Below the pieces are notes generated by a model, which searched no databases, was not told the origin of the DNA, and saw nothing but the letters and a program-made list of their open reading frames with translations. A DNA stretch of 7,438 nucleotides, taken from the NCBI GenBank assembly GCA_031404155.1, contig JANNGZ010000383.1, positions 1 through 7,438 of the forward strand, in the 5' to 3' direction. Position 1 is the stretch's first letter, and each line of letters opens with the position of its first letter. Source of the DNA: JANNGZ01 sp031404155. Lineage in GTDB: Bacteria; Pseudomonadota; Gammaproteobacteria; Burkholderiales; Burkholderiaceae_C. Below, piece by piece: positions 1-5,816 of the stretch. A program made the position numbers and the translations under genes.

Positions 1-1
1 G

Positions 2-1735
2 GCGCTGTACGAGGACACGCCGAACCTAGAGGTGCGGGTGAGCTTCGACGCCGAGGCCAAGACGGTGACGATCCGCGACAACGGCATCGGCATGAGCGCC
101 GACGAGGCGGTGGCTCACCTGGGCACGATCGCCAAGAGCGGCACACGCGAATTCATGGCGCAACTGCAAGGTGAGCAAAAGAATGACGCCAACCTGATCG
201 GCCAGTTCGGCGTGGGCTTCTATTCGGGCTTCATCGTCGCCGACCGCATCACGGTGGAGTCGCGCCGCGCCGGGCTCCCGGCCGACGAGGGGGTGCGCTG
301 GAGCAGCGACGGTTCGGGGCAGTTCGAGGTCGAGTCGATTGAGAGGCAGCAGCGGGGTACCGACGTGATCCTGCACCTGCGCGAGGGCGAGGAGGAGTTC
401 CTCAAGACCTGGAAGCTCAAGTCGATCATCAGCAAGTACTCGGACCATATCTCGCTGCCGATCCTGATGCGCAAGGAGGAGTGGGTGGCCGAGAAGGCCG
501 AGAGCGTGATCAAGGACGAGTGGGAAACGGTGAACAAGGCTGCGGCGCTGTGGGCACGCGCCAAGAGCGAGATCACCGACGCGCAGTACCAGGAGTTCTA
601 CAAGCAGATTTCCTTCGACAGCGATGCGCCGCTGGCCTACACCCACAACCGGGTCGAGGGGCGCACCGAGTACACGCAGCTGCTGTACCTGCCGGCGAAG
701 GCGCCGTTCGATCTGTGGAACCGCGACAAGCGCGGCGGCGTCAAGCTCTACGTCAAGCGTGTCTTCATCATGGACGACGCCGAGGCCTTGATGCCGGTGT
801 ACCTGCGCTTCGTCAAGGGCGTGATCGACTCGGCCGACTTGCCGCTCAACGTGAGCCGCGAGCTGCTGCAGGAAAGCCGCGACGTGAAGGCGATCCGCGA
901 AGGCTCGACCAAGCGTGTGTTGGCGATGCTCGAAGAGCTGGCCAACAGCGACGACGCGTCCCAGAAGGAGAAGTACGCGCGTTTCTGGGGCGACTTCGGC
1001 GCGGTGCTCAAGGAGGGCATCGGCGAGGACCACGCCAACCACGAGCGGCTTTCCAAGCTGTTCCGCTTCGCCTCGACCCACGCCGACACGGGTGTCTCGT
1101 TTGCCGACTACCTGGCGCGAATGAAGGAAGGCCAGGAGCCGGTCTACTACATCACCGCCGACACGCTGGCCGCGGCCAAGAGCAGCCCGCAGCTCGAGCT
1201 GTTCCGCAAGAAGGGCATCGAGGTCTTGCTGCTCGTGGACCGGGTGGACGAGTGGATGTTGTCGCACCTGTACGAGGTCGAGGGCCATGCGCTGCAAAAC
1301 GTGGCCAAGGGCGCGGTGGACCTGGGGGCGTTGCAGGACCAGGAAGAAAAGAAGAAGGCCGACGAGGCCGCAACCACCTTCAAGCCGGTGCTCGAGCGGT
1401 TGAAGCTCGCGCTGAAGGCACGTGCGAAGGACGTGCGCGTGACCACGCGGCTGGTCGACTCACCGGCGTGCATGGTGGTGGAGGAGGGCGACATGAGCTC
1501 GCACCTGGCGCGCATGCTCAAGCAGGCCGGGCAGGCGGCGCCGACGACGCTGCCGATCCTCGAAGTGAACACCGAGCATGCGCTGGTGCAACGGCTTCAG
1601 GCCACGGCCGAGGGCGACGAACATTTCGACGACCTGGCGCAGGTGCTGTTCGACCAGGCGCTGCTGGCCGAGGGCGGGCAGCTCGAGGACCCGGCGGCCT
1701 ATGTGCGGCGGGTCAACCGGATGCTGGTGGCGTGA
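2..1735 (+). CDS. htpG: Molecular chaperone HtpG (bacterial Hsp90), 5'-truncated by the window edge
   Basis: Cytosolic ATP-dependent Hsp90-family chaperone that helps refold or mature client proteins as a dimer, usually with DnaK. The reading frame is open from base 2, giving 577 residues. By comparison with the 624-residue E. coli protein, about 55 N-terminal residues lie outside the window, including the helix with the catalytic Glu and nucleotide-binding Asn. Visible GHKL ATPase motifs are DNGIGM (visible residues 26-31), GTIAKSGT (41-48) and the lid/glycine motif GQFGVGFYS (67-75). The middle domain carries the family-typical SIISKYSDHI, HNRVEG, RVFIMDDAE and DLPLNVSRE stretches. The C-terminal dimerisation domain ends in a form close to E. 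coli (DQALLAEGGQLEDP, then RRVNRMLVA). The GTG at 32 is an internal Val codon, not the start. The frame is intact to TGA. The promoter is outside the window, so heat-shock control cannot be judged. Family assignment is near certain. Confidence 0.98.
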   Translation, partial: ALYEDTPNLEVRVSFDAEAKTVTIRDNGIGMSADEAVAHLGTIAKSGTREFMAQLQGEQKNDANLIGQFGVGFYSGFIVADRITVESRRAGLPADEGVRWSSDGSGQFEVESIERQQRGTDVILHLREGEEEFLKTWKLKSIISKYSDHISLPILMRKEEWVAEKAESVIKDEWETVNKAAALWARAKSEITDAQYQEFYKQISFDSDAPLAYTHNRVEGRTEYTQLLYLPAKAPFDLWNRDKRGGVKLYVKRVFIMDDAEALMPVYLRFVKGVIDSADLPLNVSRELLQESRDVKAIREGSTKRVLAMLEELANSDDASQKEKYARFWGDFGAVLKEGIGEDHANHERLSKLFRFASTHADTGVSFADYLARMKEGQEPVYYITADTLAAAKSSPQLELFRKKGIEVLLLVDRVDEWMLSHLYEVEGHALQNVAKGAVDLGALQDQEEKKKADEAATTFKPVLERLKLALKARAKDVRVTTRLVDSPACMVVEEGDMSSHLARMLKQAGQAAPTTLPILEVNTEHALVQRLQATAEGDEHFDDLAQVLFDQALLAEGGQLEDPAAYVRRVNRMLVA

Positions 1736-1760
1736 CTCGAAGCCGCCGAAGCGGGCCGCG

Positions 1761-2825
1761 TCAGAGCGTCATCGCCTCGACCTGCTCGCGCAGCTGGGTG
1801 GCTTGCTGCGACCAGTAGGCTGAGCTGCCGAAGAACGGGAAATTCAGCGGGAAGGTGGGGTCGTGCCAGCGCGCCGCCAGCCAGGCGCTGTGGCGGACCA
1901 TGCGCAGGGTGCGCAGCGGCTCGATCAACCGGAGTTCGCGCTCGTCGAAGTCGCTGAACTGGGTGTAGCCGTCGAGCAGCAGCACGAGTTGCCGCTGCAT
2001 CGACGACGCGTCGCCCGAGACGAGCATCCACAGGTCCTGCACCGCGGGGCCGGTGCAGGCATCGTCCAGGTCCACCACATGCGGTGCGCCGTCGCGCCAC
2101 AACACGTTGCCCGGGTGGCAGTCGCCGTGCAGACGCAGGGTGCGCACAGAGGGCACGGCGCCGAATGCCTTGTCGACCAGCGCCAGCGCCGGCCGACACG
2201 CCGACTCCCACGCGGTGCGCTGGTCATCGGGCACGAAGCCGCCGTCGACGAGCAGCTCAAGGGCCTGCGGGCCGTCGACCTGGGCCTGCATGCGGCGCCG
2301 ATGCTCGAAGGGCCGCCTGCGGCCCACCGCATGCAGGCGGCCGACGAAGCGGCCGATCTGGCGCAGCGTGTCGGGGTCGTCGAGCTCTGGCTCGCGGCCG
2401 GCGCAGCGGGCTGCGACCGCGAAGCGATGCGCGCCGTTGCCGTCGTGGTGGCGAGCCAGAGTGGCCGGTGTGCCGAGGAGCTCGACCGAGCTCGGCCCTT
2501 GCTGTGCGGCCAGGAGCAGCGGCGGCACCACCGGCACCTCTGCTTCCGCGAGTTCAAGCGCGAAGCGATGTTCTTCGAGGATCTGCGCGTCGCTCCAGCG
2601 CCCGGGGCGATAGAACTTGGCAACCACCGCCGCACCGTCTTCGAGAAAAACCTGGAAGACGCGGTTCTCGTACGAATTGAGCTGAAGGATTCGCCCGTCG
2701 CCGCGCAGGCCCACCGCGTCGAGCGCATCGAGCACGAGGCTGGGTGTCAGGCTGCCGTAGTCACCGCCTTCGCTTGTGCCGCCGTGCTCGCTGCTTGTAT
2801 TGGAGCGGGCGGCAGCGGTAGGCAT
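1761..2825 (-). CDS. srkA: Stress response serine/threonine protein kinase SrkA (YihE family)
   Basis: Cytoplasmic Ser/Thr kinase of the choline/aminoglycoside-kinase fold. In E. coli the homologue protects cells in envelope and oxidative stress and counters MazEF-linked death. The protein has 354 residues (E. coli about 328). Diagnostic stretches are NSYENRVFQV (50-59), VVAKFYRPGRW with the presumed ATP-binding Lys at 70, ILEEHRFAL (82-90), the catalytic loop LHGDCHPGN (232-240, Asp235 and Asn240) and the metal-binding VDLDDA (251-256, Asp252). GPAVQDLWML follows. The N-terminus carries about 25 Ser/Gly/Thr-rich residues before alignable sequence. Residues 108-135 look like an insertion relative to E. 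coli. The ATG at 2825 is supported by AGGA (complement of 2833-2836) 7 nt upstream. The gene is convergent with htpG, and lies 100 bp downstream of the DUF2726 gene on the same strand. In E. coli srkA precedes dsbA; that linkage is not seen here, as htpG is the downstream neighbour. Confidence 0.95.
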   Translation of the reverse strand: MPTAAARSNTSSEHGGTSEGGDYGSLTPSLVLDALDAVGLRGDGRILQLNSYENRVFQVFLEDGAAVVAKFYRPGRWSDAQILEEHRFALELAEAEVPVVPPLLLAAQQGPSSVELLGTPATLARHHDGNGAHRFAVAARCAGREPELDDPDTLRQIGRFVGRLHAVGRRRPFEHRRRMQAQVDGPQALELLVDGGFVPDDQRTAWESACRPALALVDKAFGAVPSVRTLRLHGDCHPGNVLWRDGAPHVVDLDDACTGPAVQDLWMLVSGDASSMQRQLVLLLDGYTQFSDFDERELRLIEPLRTLRMVRHSAWLAARWHDPTFPLNFPFFGSSAYWSQQATQLREQVEAMTL

Positions 2826-2844
2826 GCACGCATCCTACGCGTGC
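2826..2844 (-). promoter_or_regulatory. Small hairpin presenting the srkA ribosome binding site in its loop
   Basis: GCACGC (2826-2831) and GCGTGC (2839-2844) are exact reverse complements separated by 7 nt. On the srkA mRNA the loop contains AGGA, the best Shine-Dalgarno match, and the right-hand arm abuts the AUG. Seen directly: the 6-bp repeat and the position of AGGA. Inferred: it may tune translation initiation, either by displaying the site in the loop or by slowing 30S access. A 6-bp GC stem can arise by chance in DNA this GC-rich. Confidence 0.35.
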
Positions 2845-2881
2845 GGCCGTCTCGGGCGGATGGGTGCGCTACGGTGGTGCG

Positions 2882-2910
2882 TCGCGGACGCGTCGGCGAC
2901 GCGTCCGCGA
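2882..2910. repeat. Perfect 13-bp inverted repeat with 3-nt spacer between the DUF2726 gene and srkA
   Basis: The left arm TCGCGGACGCGTC (2882-2894) is the exact reverse complement of GACGCGTCCGCGA (2898-2910), with GGC between. It lies 16-44 nt beyond the DUF2726 stop and 57-85 nt before the srkA start, so on the - strand transcript it forms a very stable GC hairpin between two co-directional genes. No T-run follows on either strand, so it is not a classical Rho-independent terminator. It could be a transcript-end stabiliser or partial terminator, a dispersed palindromic (REP-like) unit, or an operator. ACGCGT occurs once in each arm and again at 2932-2937. Confidence 0.85.
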
Positions 2911-2925
2911 TAGGTCCATCAGGCG

Positions 2926-3711
2926 TCAGTGACGCGTCGACGAGCCGAAGCGCGGGGTGTCGACGACGACACCGGCGAGGTCATCGCCGGCATCGCTGCC
3001 GCCCGAACCACGCGAGCCGCCTGCCCCCGAGTGCGAGCTGAACTCGCTCGAACTGCCGCTCTCCAGTCGAAGGTCCGGCGCGAAGAACGAGTCCTGGAAG
3101 AAGCTGGAGTCTTGCCACAGCGCTGTGCGCTCTTTGCGGCGTGATGCAACGGTGGTCGAGAGGGTGTCGCGCGCCTGGTGGACCGACGGTGCCGGCTGTG
3201 GGCCACGGGATGCCGTGATGCTGTGCGGCACCAGCAGTTGCAGTTCAGGAATCGACGGCAGGTGGTCAACCGGGCAGCGCAGATAGCGAACCCGACAGGC
3301 GCCGAGAACCGACTGCTTGATCTGGAGGATGCGACGCGAGTTGCCGCGGTCGGTATCGAGATCGATCGCGGCAAGCACCCGCCCGTTGGCGCTGCAGATC
3401 GCGAAGGTGACATGAATCGAGCCGAGAAGCTCGTACCAGAAGCGCACTTCCTGCGGGTCGCTCGGCTGGCAAAACCGCACCAGGGGTAGCTTGGACAACA
3501 CGATGTGATGCGGCAACGCTTCGCGCAACTGCCGATAGACCCGGCGCTCGTCGGTGCTGAAAACAGGGCGGGCGCTCAAAGCCCATTCGGTGGGCAGAGG
3601 CTTGGGTTGAGGTTTGCGAAAGCGCCACACGAGGCCCGCTGCGACGACGACAACCAAGAGAGCGATCGCCACGAGTGCGATGATCCATGGAAGCGATTGT
3701 TGGATGTCCAC
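2926..3711 (-). CDS. Membrane-anchored DUF2726 domain protein
   Basis: Protein of unknown function, 261 residues. Residues 8-30 form one strong transmembrane helix (LPWIIALVAIALLVVVVAAG and on), followed by a basic stretch (WRFRKPQPKP) consistent with a cytoplasmic body. Residues about 45-162 resemble the DUF2726 domain: an FSTDERRVYRQLREAL start, then VLAAIDLDTDRGN (112-124) and a following Lys in QIKQSVL (Lys132). DUF2726 is often linked to the PD-(D/E)XK nuclease-like fold; here Asp117/Asp119 and Lys132 sit where such residues would be expected. This is read by eye, and no nuclease activity is claimed. The tail (about 165-261) is low-complexity, rich in Ser, Gly and Arg, and probably disordered. 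The start is GTG at 3711, supported by GGAG (complement of 3722-3725) 10 nt upstream. The frame starting near 3413 that overlaps this one is a shadow. The gene is divergent from rplM and upstream of srkA. Confidence 0.8.
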   Translation of the reverse strand: MDIQQSLPWIIALVAIALLVVVVAAGLVWRFRKPQPKPLPTEWALSARPVFSTDERRVYRQLREALPHHIVLSKLPLVRFCQPSDPQEVRFWYELLGSIHVTFAICSANGRVLAAIDLDTDRGNSRRILQIKQSVLGACRVRYLRCPVDHLPSIPELQLLVPHSITASRGPQPAPSVHQARDTLSTTVASRRKERTALWQDSSFFQDSFFAPDLRLESGSSSEFSSHSGAGGSRGSGGSDAGDDLAGVVVDTPRFGSSTRH

Positions 3712-3926
3712 GCGAGGTACGCTCCGTTGTAGGCCCCCGCAGGATCAACGGGCGACTTTGAGTTTCAGTGACGACATGTTAACGCCGGTGGTGGAGCCGA
3801 CCACCCCGCGTCCGCTGGCGTTTACACAGGTGACGCGAACGTCACCCTCGCGCCCAGGCGTGCGGCATTCGACGCATCGCCGACTGACGGCCGCAAGCAG
3901 CAGGCCCACCGGCCGCGCCAGGCTGT
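3712..3926. other. Left half of the divergent intergenic region; no convincing gene
   Basis: This stretch lies between the DUF2726 start and the rplM promoter. No RNA gene, clear promoter or terminator was recognised. On the - strand, one frame is open down to a stop at 3745-3747. It would encode a tail including GDVRVTCVNASGRGVVG and ending SSLKLKVAR. This faintly recalls C-termini of FimT/GspH-type pseudopilins, but there is no pilin N-terminus or convincing start. The stop lies 33 nt upstream of the DUF2726 start and on the same strand, so this could be a decayed 3' gene remnant. Chance is equally possible. Confidence 0.3.
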
Positions 3927-3956
3927 TTGGTTGACTTGCCCCGATACCGCTACAAT
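3927..3956 (+). promoter_or_regulatory. Probable sigma-70 promoter of the rplM-rpsI operon
   Basis: TACAAT at 3951-3956 is a good -10 box just before the long leader. Two -35 readings exist. TTGACT at 3931-3936 matches the consensus at five of six positions but leaves only a 14-nt spacer. TTGGTT at 3927-3932 is weaker but leaves 18 nt. Transcription would start near 3963, giving a leader of about 195 nt. Position relative to the operon and the -10 match are seen; activity is inferred. Confidence 0.55.
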
Positions 3957-3962
3957 CACAGG

Positions 3963-4158
3963 CTTTCCCGAAATCGGCTCGGGGAGTACATGGCGCATCG
4001 TGCCACCAAGGTTTAGGCGGTTTCACGCCCGGACCGGCACAGCGACTGAGAGGCCGCCATACACAAGCGGCACCGATGTCTCGCACTGCCGTGTTCGTCA
4101 AAGCCGTGTCTGGTCGCGAGGCGGGTTTAAGCCCCGCGGCCGCAACTGAAAGACCCTC
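3963..4158 (+). promoter_or_regulatory. Long, hairpin-rich 5' leader of rplM-rpsI
   Basis: Several stems can be drawn by eye. CCCGA/TCGGG (3967-3971 with 3979-3983) is 5 bp. A stem around 3991-4005 has loop ATC. A 9-bp stem with two G.U pairs joins 4016-4024 (GGCGGTTTC) to 4050-4058 (GAGGCCGCC). GGTCGCG (4112-4118) pairs with CGCGGCC (4135-4141) with one wobble, enclosing GGG/CCC at 4123-4125 and 4132-4134. The last stem ends 17 nt before the rplM ATG and just before its weak ribosome binding site GAAAGA (4148-4153). In E. coli, L13 represses translation of its own operon, so this leader is a natural candidate for autogenous control. An 8-codon reading frame (3990-4016) sits behind GGGGAG. 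None of the structures has been folded computationally. Confidence 0.45.
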
Positions 4159-4587
4159 ATGAAGACCTTCAGCGCCAAGCCGGCCGAAGTGAAGCACGAG
4201 TGGTTTGTGATTGACGCCACCGACAAGGTGCTCGGACGTGTTGCCAGCGAAGTGGCACTCCGTTTGCGCGGCAAGCACAAAGCCATTTACACGCCTCACG
4301 TCGACACCGGTGATTTCATCGTCGTCGTCAACGCGGAAAAACTTCGCGTCACGGGCAACAAGGCCAACGACAAGGTGTACTACCGTCACTCGGGCTTCCC
4401 GGGCGGTATCTACGGCACCAAATTCAAGGACATGCAAGCCAAGCACCCGGGCCGCGCGCTCGAGAAGGCGGTCAAGGGCATGTTGCCCAAGGGCCCGCTT
4501 GGTTATGCAATGGTGAAGAAGCTGAAGGTGTATGCCGGTGCTTCGCATCCGCACACTGCCCAGCAGCCCAAGGCGCTGGAAATCTAA
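4159..4587 (+). CDS. rplM: 50S ribosomal protein L13
   Basis: Early-assembling large-subunit protein that binds 23S rRNA. It has 142 residues, the same length as E. coli L13, and aligns end to end by eye: MKTFSAKP start, VLGRVASEVALRLRGKHK (28-45), YTPHVDTGDF, VTGNKANDKVYY, the signature KGMLPKGPLG (106-115) and the C-terminal KVYAGASHPHTAQQP. The start is fixed by this alignment. The upstream ribosome binding site is only the weak GAAAGA, which fits control through the leader. rpsI follows after 9 nt, the standard rplM-rpsI pairing. Confidence 0.99.
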   Translation: MKTFSAKPAEVKHEWFVIDATDKVLGRVASEVALRLRGKHKAIYTPHVDTGDFIVVVNAEKLRVTGNKANDKVYYRHSGFPGGIYGTKFKDMQAKHPGRALEKAVKGMLPKGPLGYAMVKKLKVYAGASHPHTAQQPKALEI

Positions 4588-4596
4588 GGAGCGGCG

Positions 4597-4989
4597 ATGA
4601 TCGGTAATTGGAACTACGGTACGGGCCGCCGCAAGTCTTCGGTGGCGCGGGTGTTCATGAAAAAGGGCAGCGGCGTCATCGTCGTCAACGGCAAGCCGGT
4701 TGACGAGTACTTCGGGCGTCAGACTTCGATCATGATCGTCAAGCAGCCTTTGATGCTGACGAACAACGGCGAAGCATTTGATATCAAGGTAAACGTCGAG
4801 GGCGGTGGTGAGTCCGGCCAGGCGGGTGCTGTGCGCCATGGCATCACCCGCGCGCTGATCGACTACGACGCAGCGCTCAAGCCCGACTTGAGCCGCGCCG
4901 GCTTCGTGACGCGCGATGCGCGCGAGGTTGAGCGCAAGAAGGTCGGCCTGCACGGCGCGCGGCGCCGTAAACAGTTCAGCAAGCGCTAG
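4597..4989 (+). CDS. rpsI: 30S ribosomal protein S9
   Basis: Small-subunit head protein whose C-terminal tail reaches the P-site tRNA. It has 130 residues, equal in length to E. coli S9. Matching stretches are YGTGRRKSSVARVF (8-21), EYFGRQTS, VEGGGESGQAGAVRHGITRAL (signature region, 69-89), AGFVTRDAREVERKKVG and the terminal RRRKQFSKR with the conserved C-terminal Lys-Arg. A strong ribosome binding site, TAAGGAG (4585-4591), overlaps the rplM stop codon and lies 5 nt before the ATG. This suggests translational coupling to rplM. The N-terminus reads MIGNWNYGTG, slightly different from the E. coli form but usual in betaproteobacteria. Confidence 0.99.
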   Translation: MIGNWNYGTGRRKSSVARVFMKKGSGVIVVNGKPVDEYFGRQTSIMIVKQPLMLTNNGEAFDIKVNVEGGGESGQAGAVRHGITRALIDYDAALKPDLSRAGFVTRDAREVERKKVGLHGARRRKQFSKR

Positions 4990-5013
4990 GCCGCCAACTG
5001 CACCGGAAGCTCT

Positions 5014-5060
5014 GAGGAGGCCGCCGCCGAACGCAGCGGCCTCTTTCGCTTCCAAGCGAA
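5014..5060 (+). terminator. Hairpin terminator or attenuator behind rpsI, with an overlapping second hairpin
   Basis: GAGGCCGC (5017-5024) pairs perfectly with GCGGCCTC (5036-5043) around an 11-nt loop. Three weaker pairs can extend it outwards, and CTCTTTCGCTT follows as a poor U-tract. Immediately after, TTCGCT (5045-5050) and AGCGAA (5055-5060) form a second hairpin with loop TCCA. The extended first stem uses 5045-5046, so the full stems compete. This is likely the end of most rplM-rpsI transcripts, with partial read-through into the downstream genes, because the next start is only 12 nt past the second hairpin. Confidence 0.55.
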
Positions 5061-5072
5061 CTCATTGCCGTC

Positions 5073-5777
5073 ATGCGCTGGAAACTCCTGCGCCGCCGCC
5101 TTTCGATCAGCGCACCGCGCATGATCGTCCGCAGCCACCTGCCGTGGCCCTTGCGTTGGGCCGTGATCGCGCTGATGTTCGGCTTCTCCGCGGCCCTCGC
5201 GCTCTGGGCGTTCGAACTCGGCAAGGACCTCGCCGGACTCGACCGCAGCAGCAAGGACGAGGTCGCGCAACTGCGCAGCGAAACGGCGCAGCTGCGCGCG
5301 GACCTGGACAAGGCACAGTCGATCTCCAACACGGCGGAGAGCCTGCTGCGGGCGGAGCGGGCAACCCAGGAACGCCTGACCCAGCAGCTTCGGCACGCCG
5401 AGCAGGAAGCGATGGCGCTGAAGGCCGACCTCGGCTTCTTCGAGCAGCTTTTCCCCGCCAGCGGCGAGGGTTTCGCGGTCCGCGGCCTCAAAGCAGCGGC
5501 CGTTGCGCCAGGCCAGCTGCGCTACCAGATGCTGGTGGTGCAGACGGGGAAGGCGCCGCCCGCCTTCAAGGGCCGGTACGAGTTTCTGCTCTCGGGAACG
5601 CTCGACGGGAAGGCGTGGAACTCACCCGCCGCGGCGGGCAAAGCGCTCGAAGTGAAACAGTATGCTCGGGTTGAAGGTCTGATCGATCACCCGCCCCAGG
5701 CCGTGGTAAAAACCGTTCAAGTCAAGGTGACCGACAGCCACGGCGCGGTGCGGGCGACGCAGACGGTCAAACTTTAA
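5073..5777 (+). CDS. Single-pass membrane coiled-coil protein, DUF6776-like
   Basis: Function unknown; 234 residues. The N-terminus is strongly basic (MRWKLLRRRL), followed by one transmembrane helix at about 28-48 (LRWAVIALMFGFSAALALWAF). Residues about 55-120 are a heptad-like coiled coil rich in Ala, Leu, Glu, Gln and Arg. A globular, probably beta-rich domain follows (about 122-234), opening with GFFEQLFPAS and ending in alternating strands (VVKTVQVKVTDSHG, ATQTVKL). Positive-inside topology places the C-terminal domain in the periplasm. The layout and the position between rpsI and a bactofilin match what I recall of the DUF6776 family; the family name is moderately sure. ATG 5073 has no clear ribosome binding site, and ATG 5121 (residue 17) is an alternative. 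The bactofilin gene starts 39 nt after the stop, so the two are probably co-transcribed. Confidence 0.8.
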   Translation: MRWKLLRRRLSISAPRMIVRSHLPWPLRWAVIALMFGFSAALALWAFELGKDLAGLDRSSKDEVAQLRSETAQLRADLDKAQSISNTAESLLRAERATQERLTQQLRHAEQEAMALKADLGFFEQLFPASGEGFAVRGLKAAAVAPGQLRYQMLVVQTGKAPPAFKGRYEFLLSGTLDGKAWNSPAAAGKALEVKQYARVEGLIDHPPQAVVKTVQVKVTDSHGAVRATQTVKL

Positions 5778-5816
5778 TACCGCGAACCTTGCGGCCTCAG
5801 TCGACGGGAACAAACC

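Noticed and set aside
26..1297. 423-codon open frame on the - strand
   Set aside because: Fully antisense to htpG; in GC-rich DNA the opposite strand of a strong gene is often open. Its product is a Val/Leu/Arg/His-rich shadow with no domain.
1742..1755. Short hairpin between convergent htpG and srkA
   Set aside because: Only a 4-bp stem (CCGC/GCGG) with no T-run; too weak to call a terminator.
481..1818. 445-codon + strand frame overlapping htpG
   Set aside because: Arg/Gly-rich shadow in another frame of htpG; no recognisable motif.
1863..3041. 392-codon + strand frame
   Set aside because: Antisense to srkA and crosses the intergenic palindrome; srkA has complete kinase motifs.
2919..3413. 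164-codon - strand frame overlapping the DUF2726 gene
   Set aside because: Alternate frame, Ser/Arg/Thr-rich; the DUF2726 frame has the membrane helix, domain pattern and a ribosome binding site.
4112..4141. tRNA-like or riboswitch-like hairpin before rplM
   Set aside because: No cloverleaf, T-loop or anticodon arm can be drawn, and no known riboswitch core was recognised. Kept only as a leader stem.
3931..4149. 72-codon + strand frame in the rplM leader
   Set aside because: It begins at the -35/-10 region, so its start would precede the transcript; composition is not protein-like.
3745..5055. 436-codon - strand frame across rplM and rpsI
   Set aside because: Antisense to two certain ribosomal protein genes. 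Only its last part, outside those genes, is discussed as a doubtful remnant.
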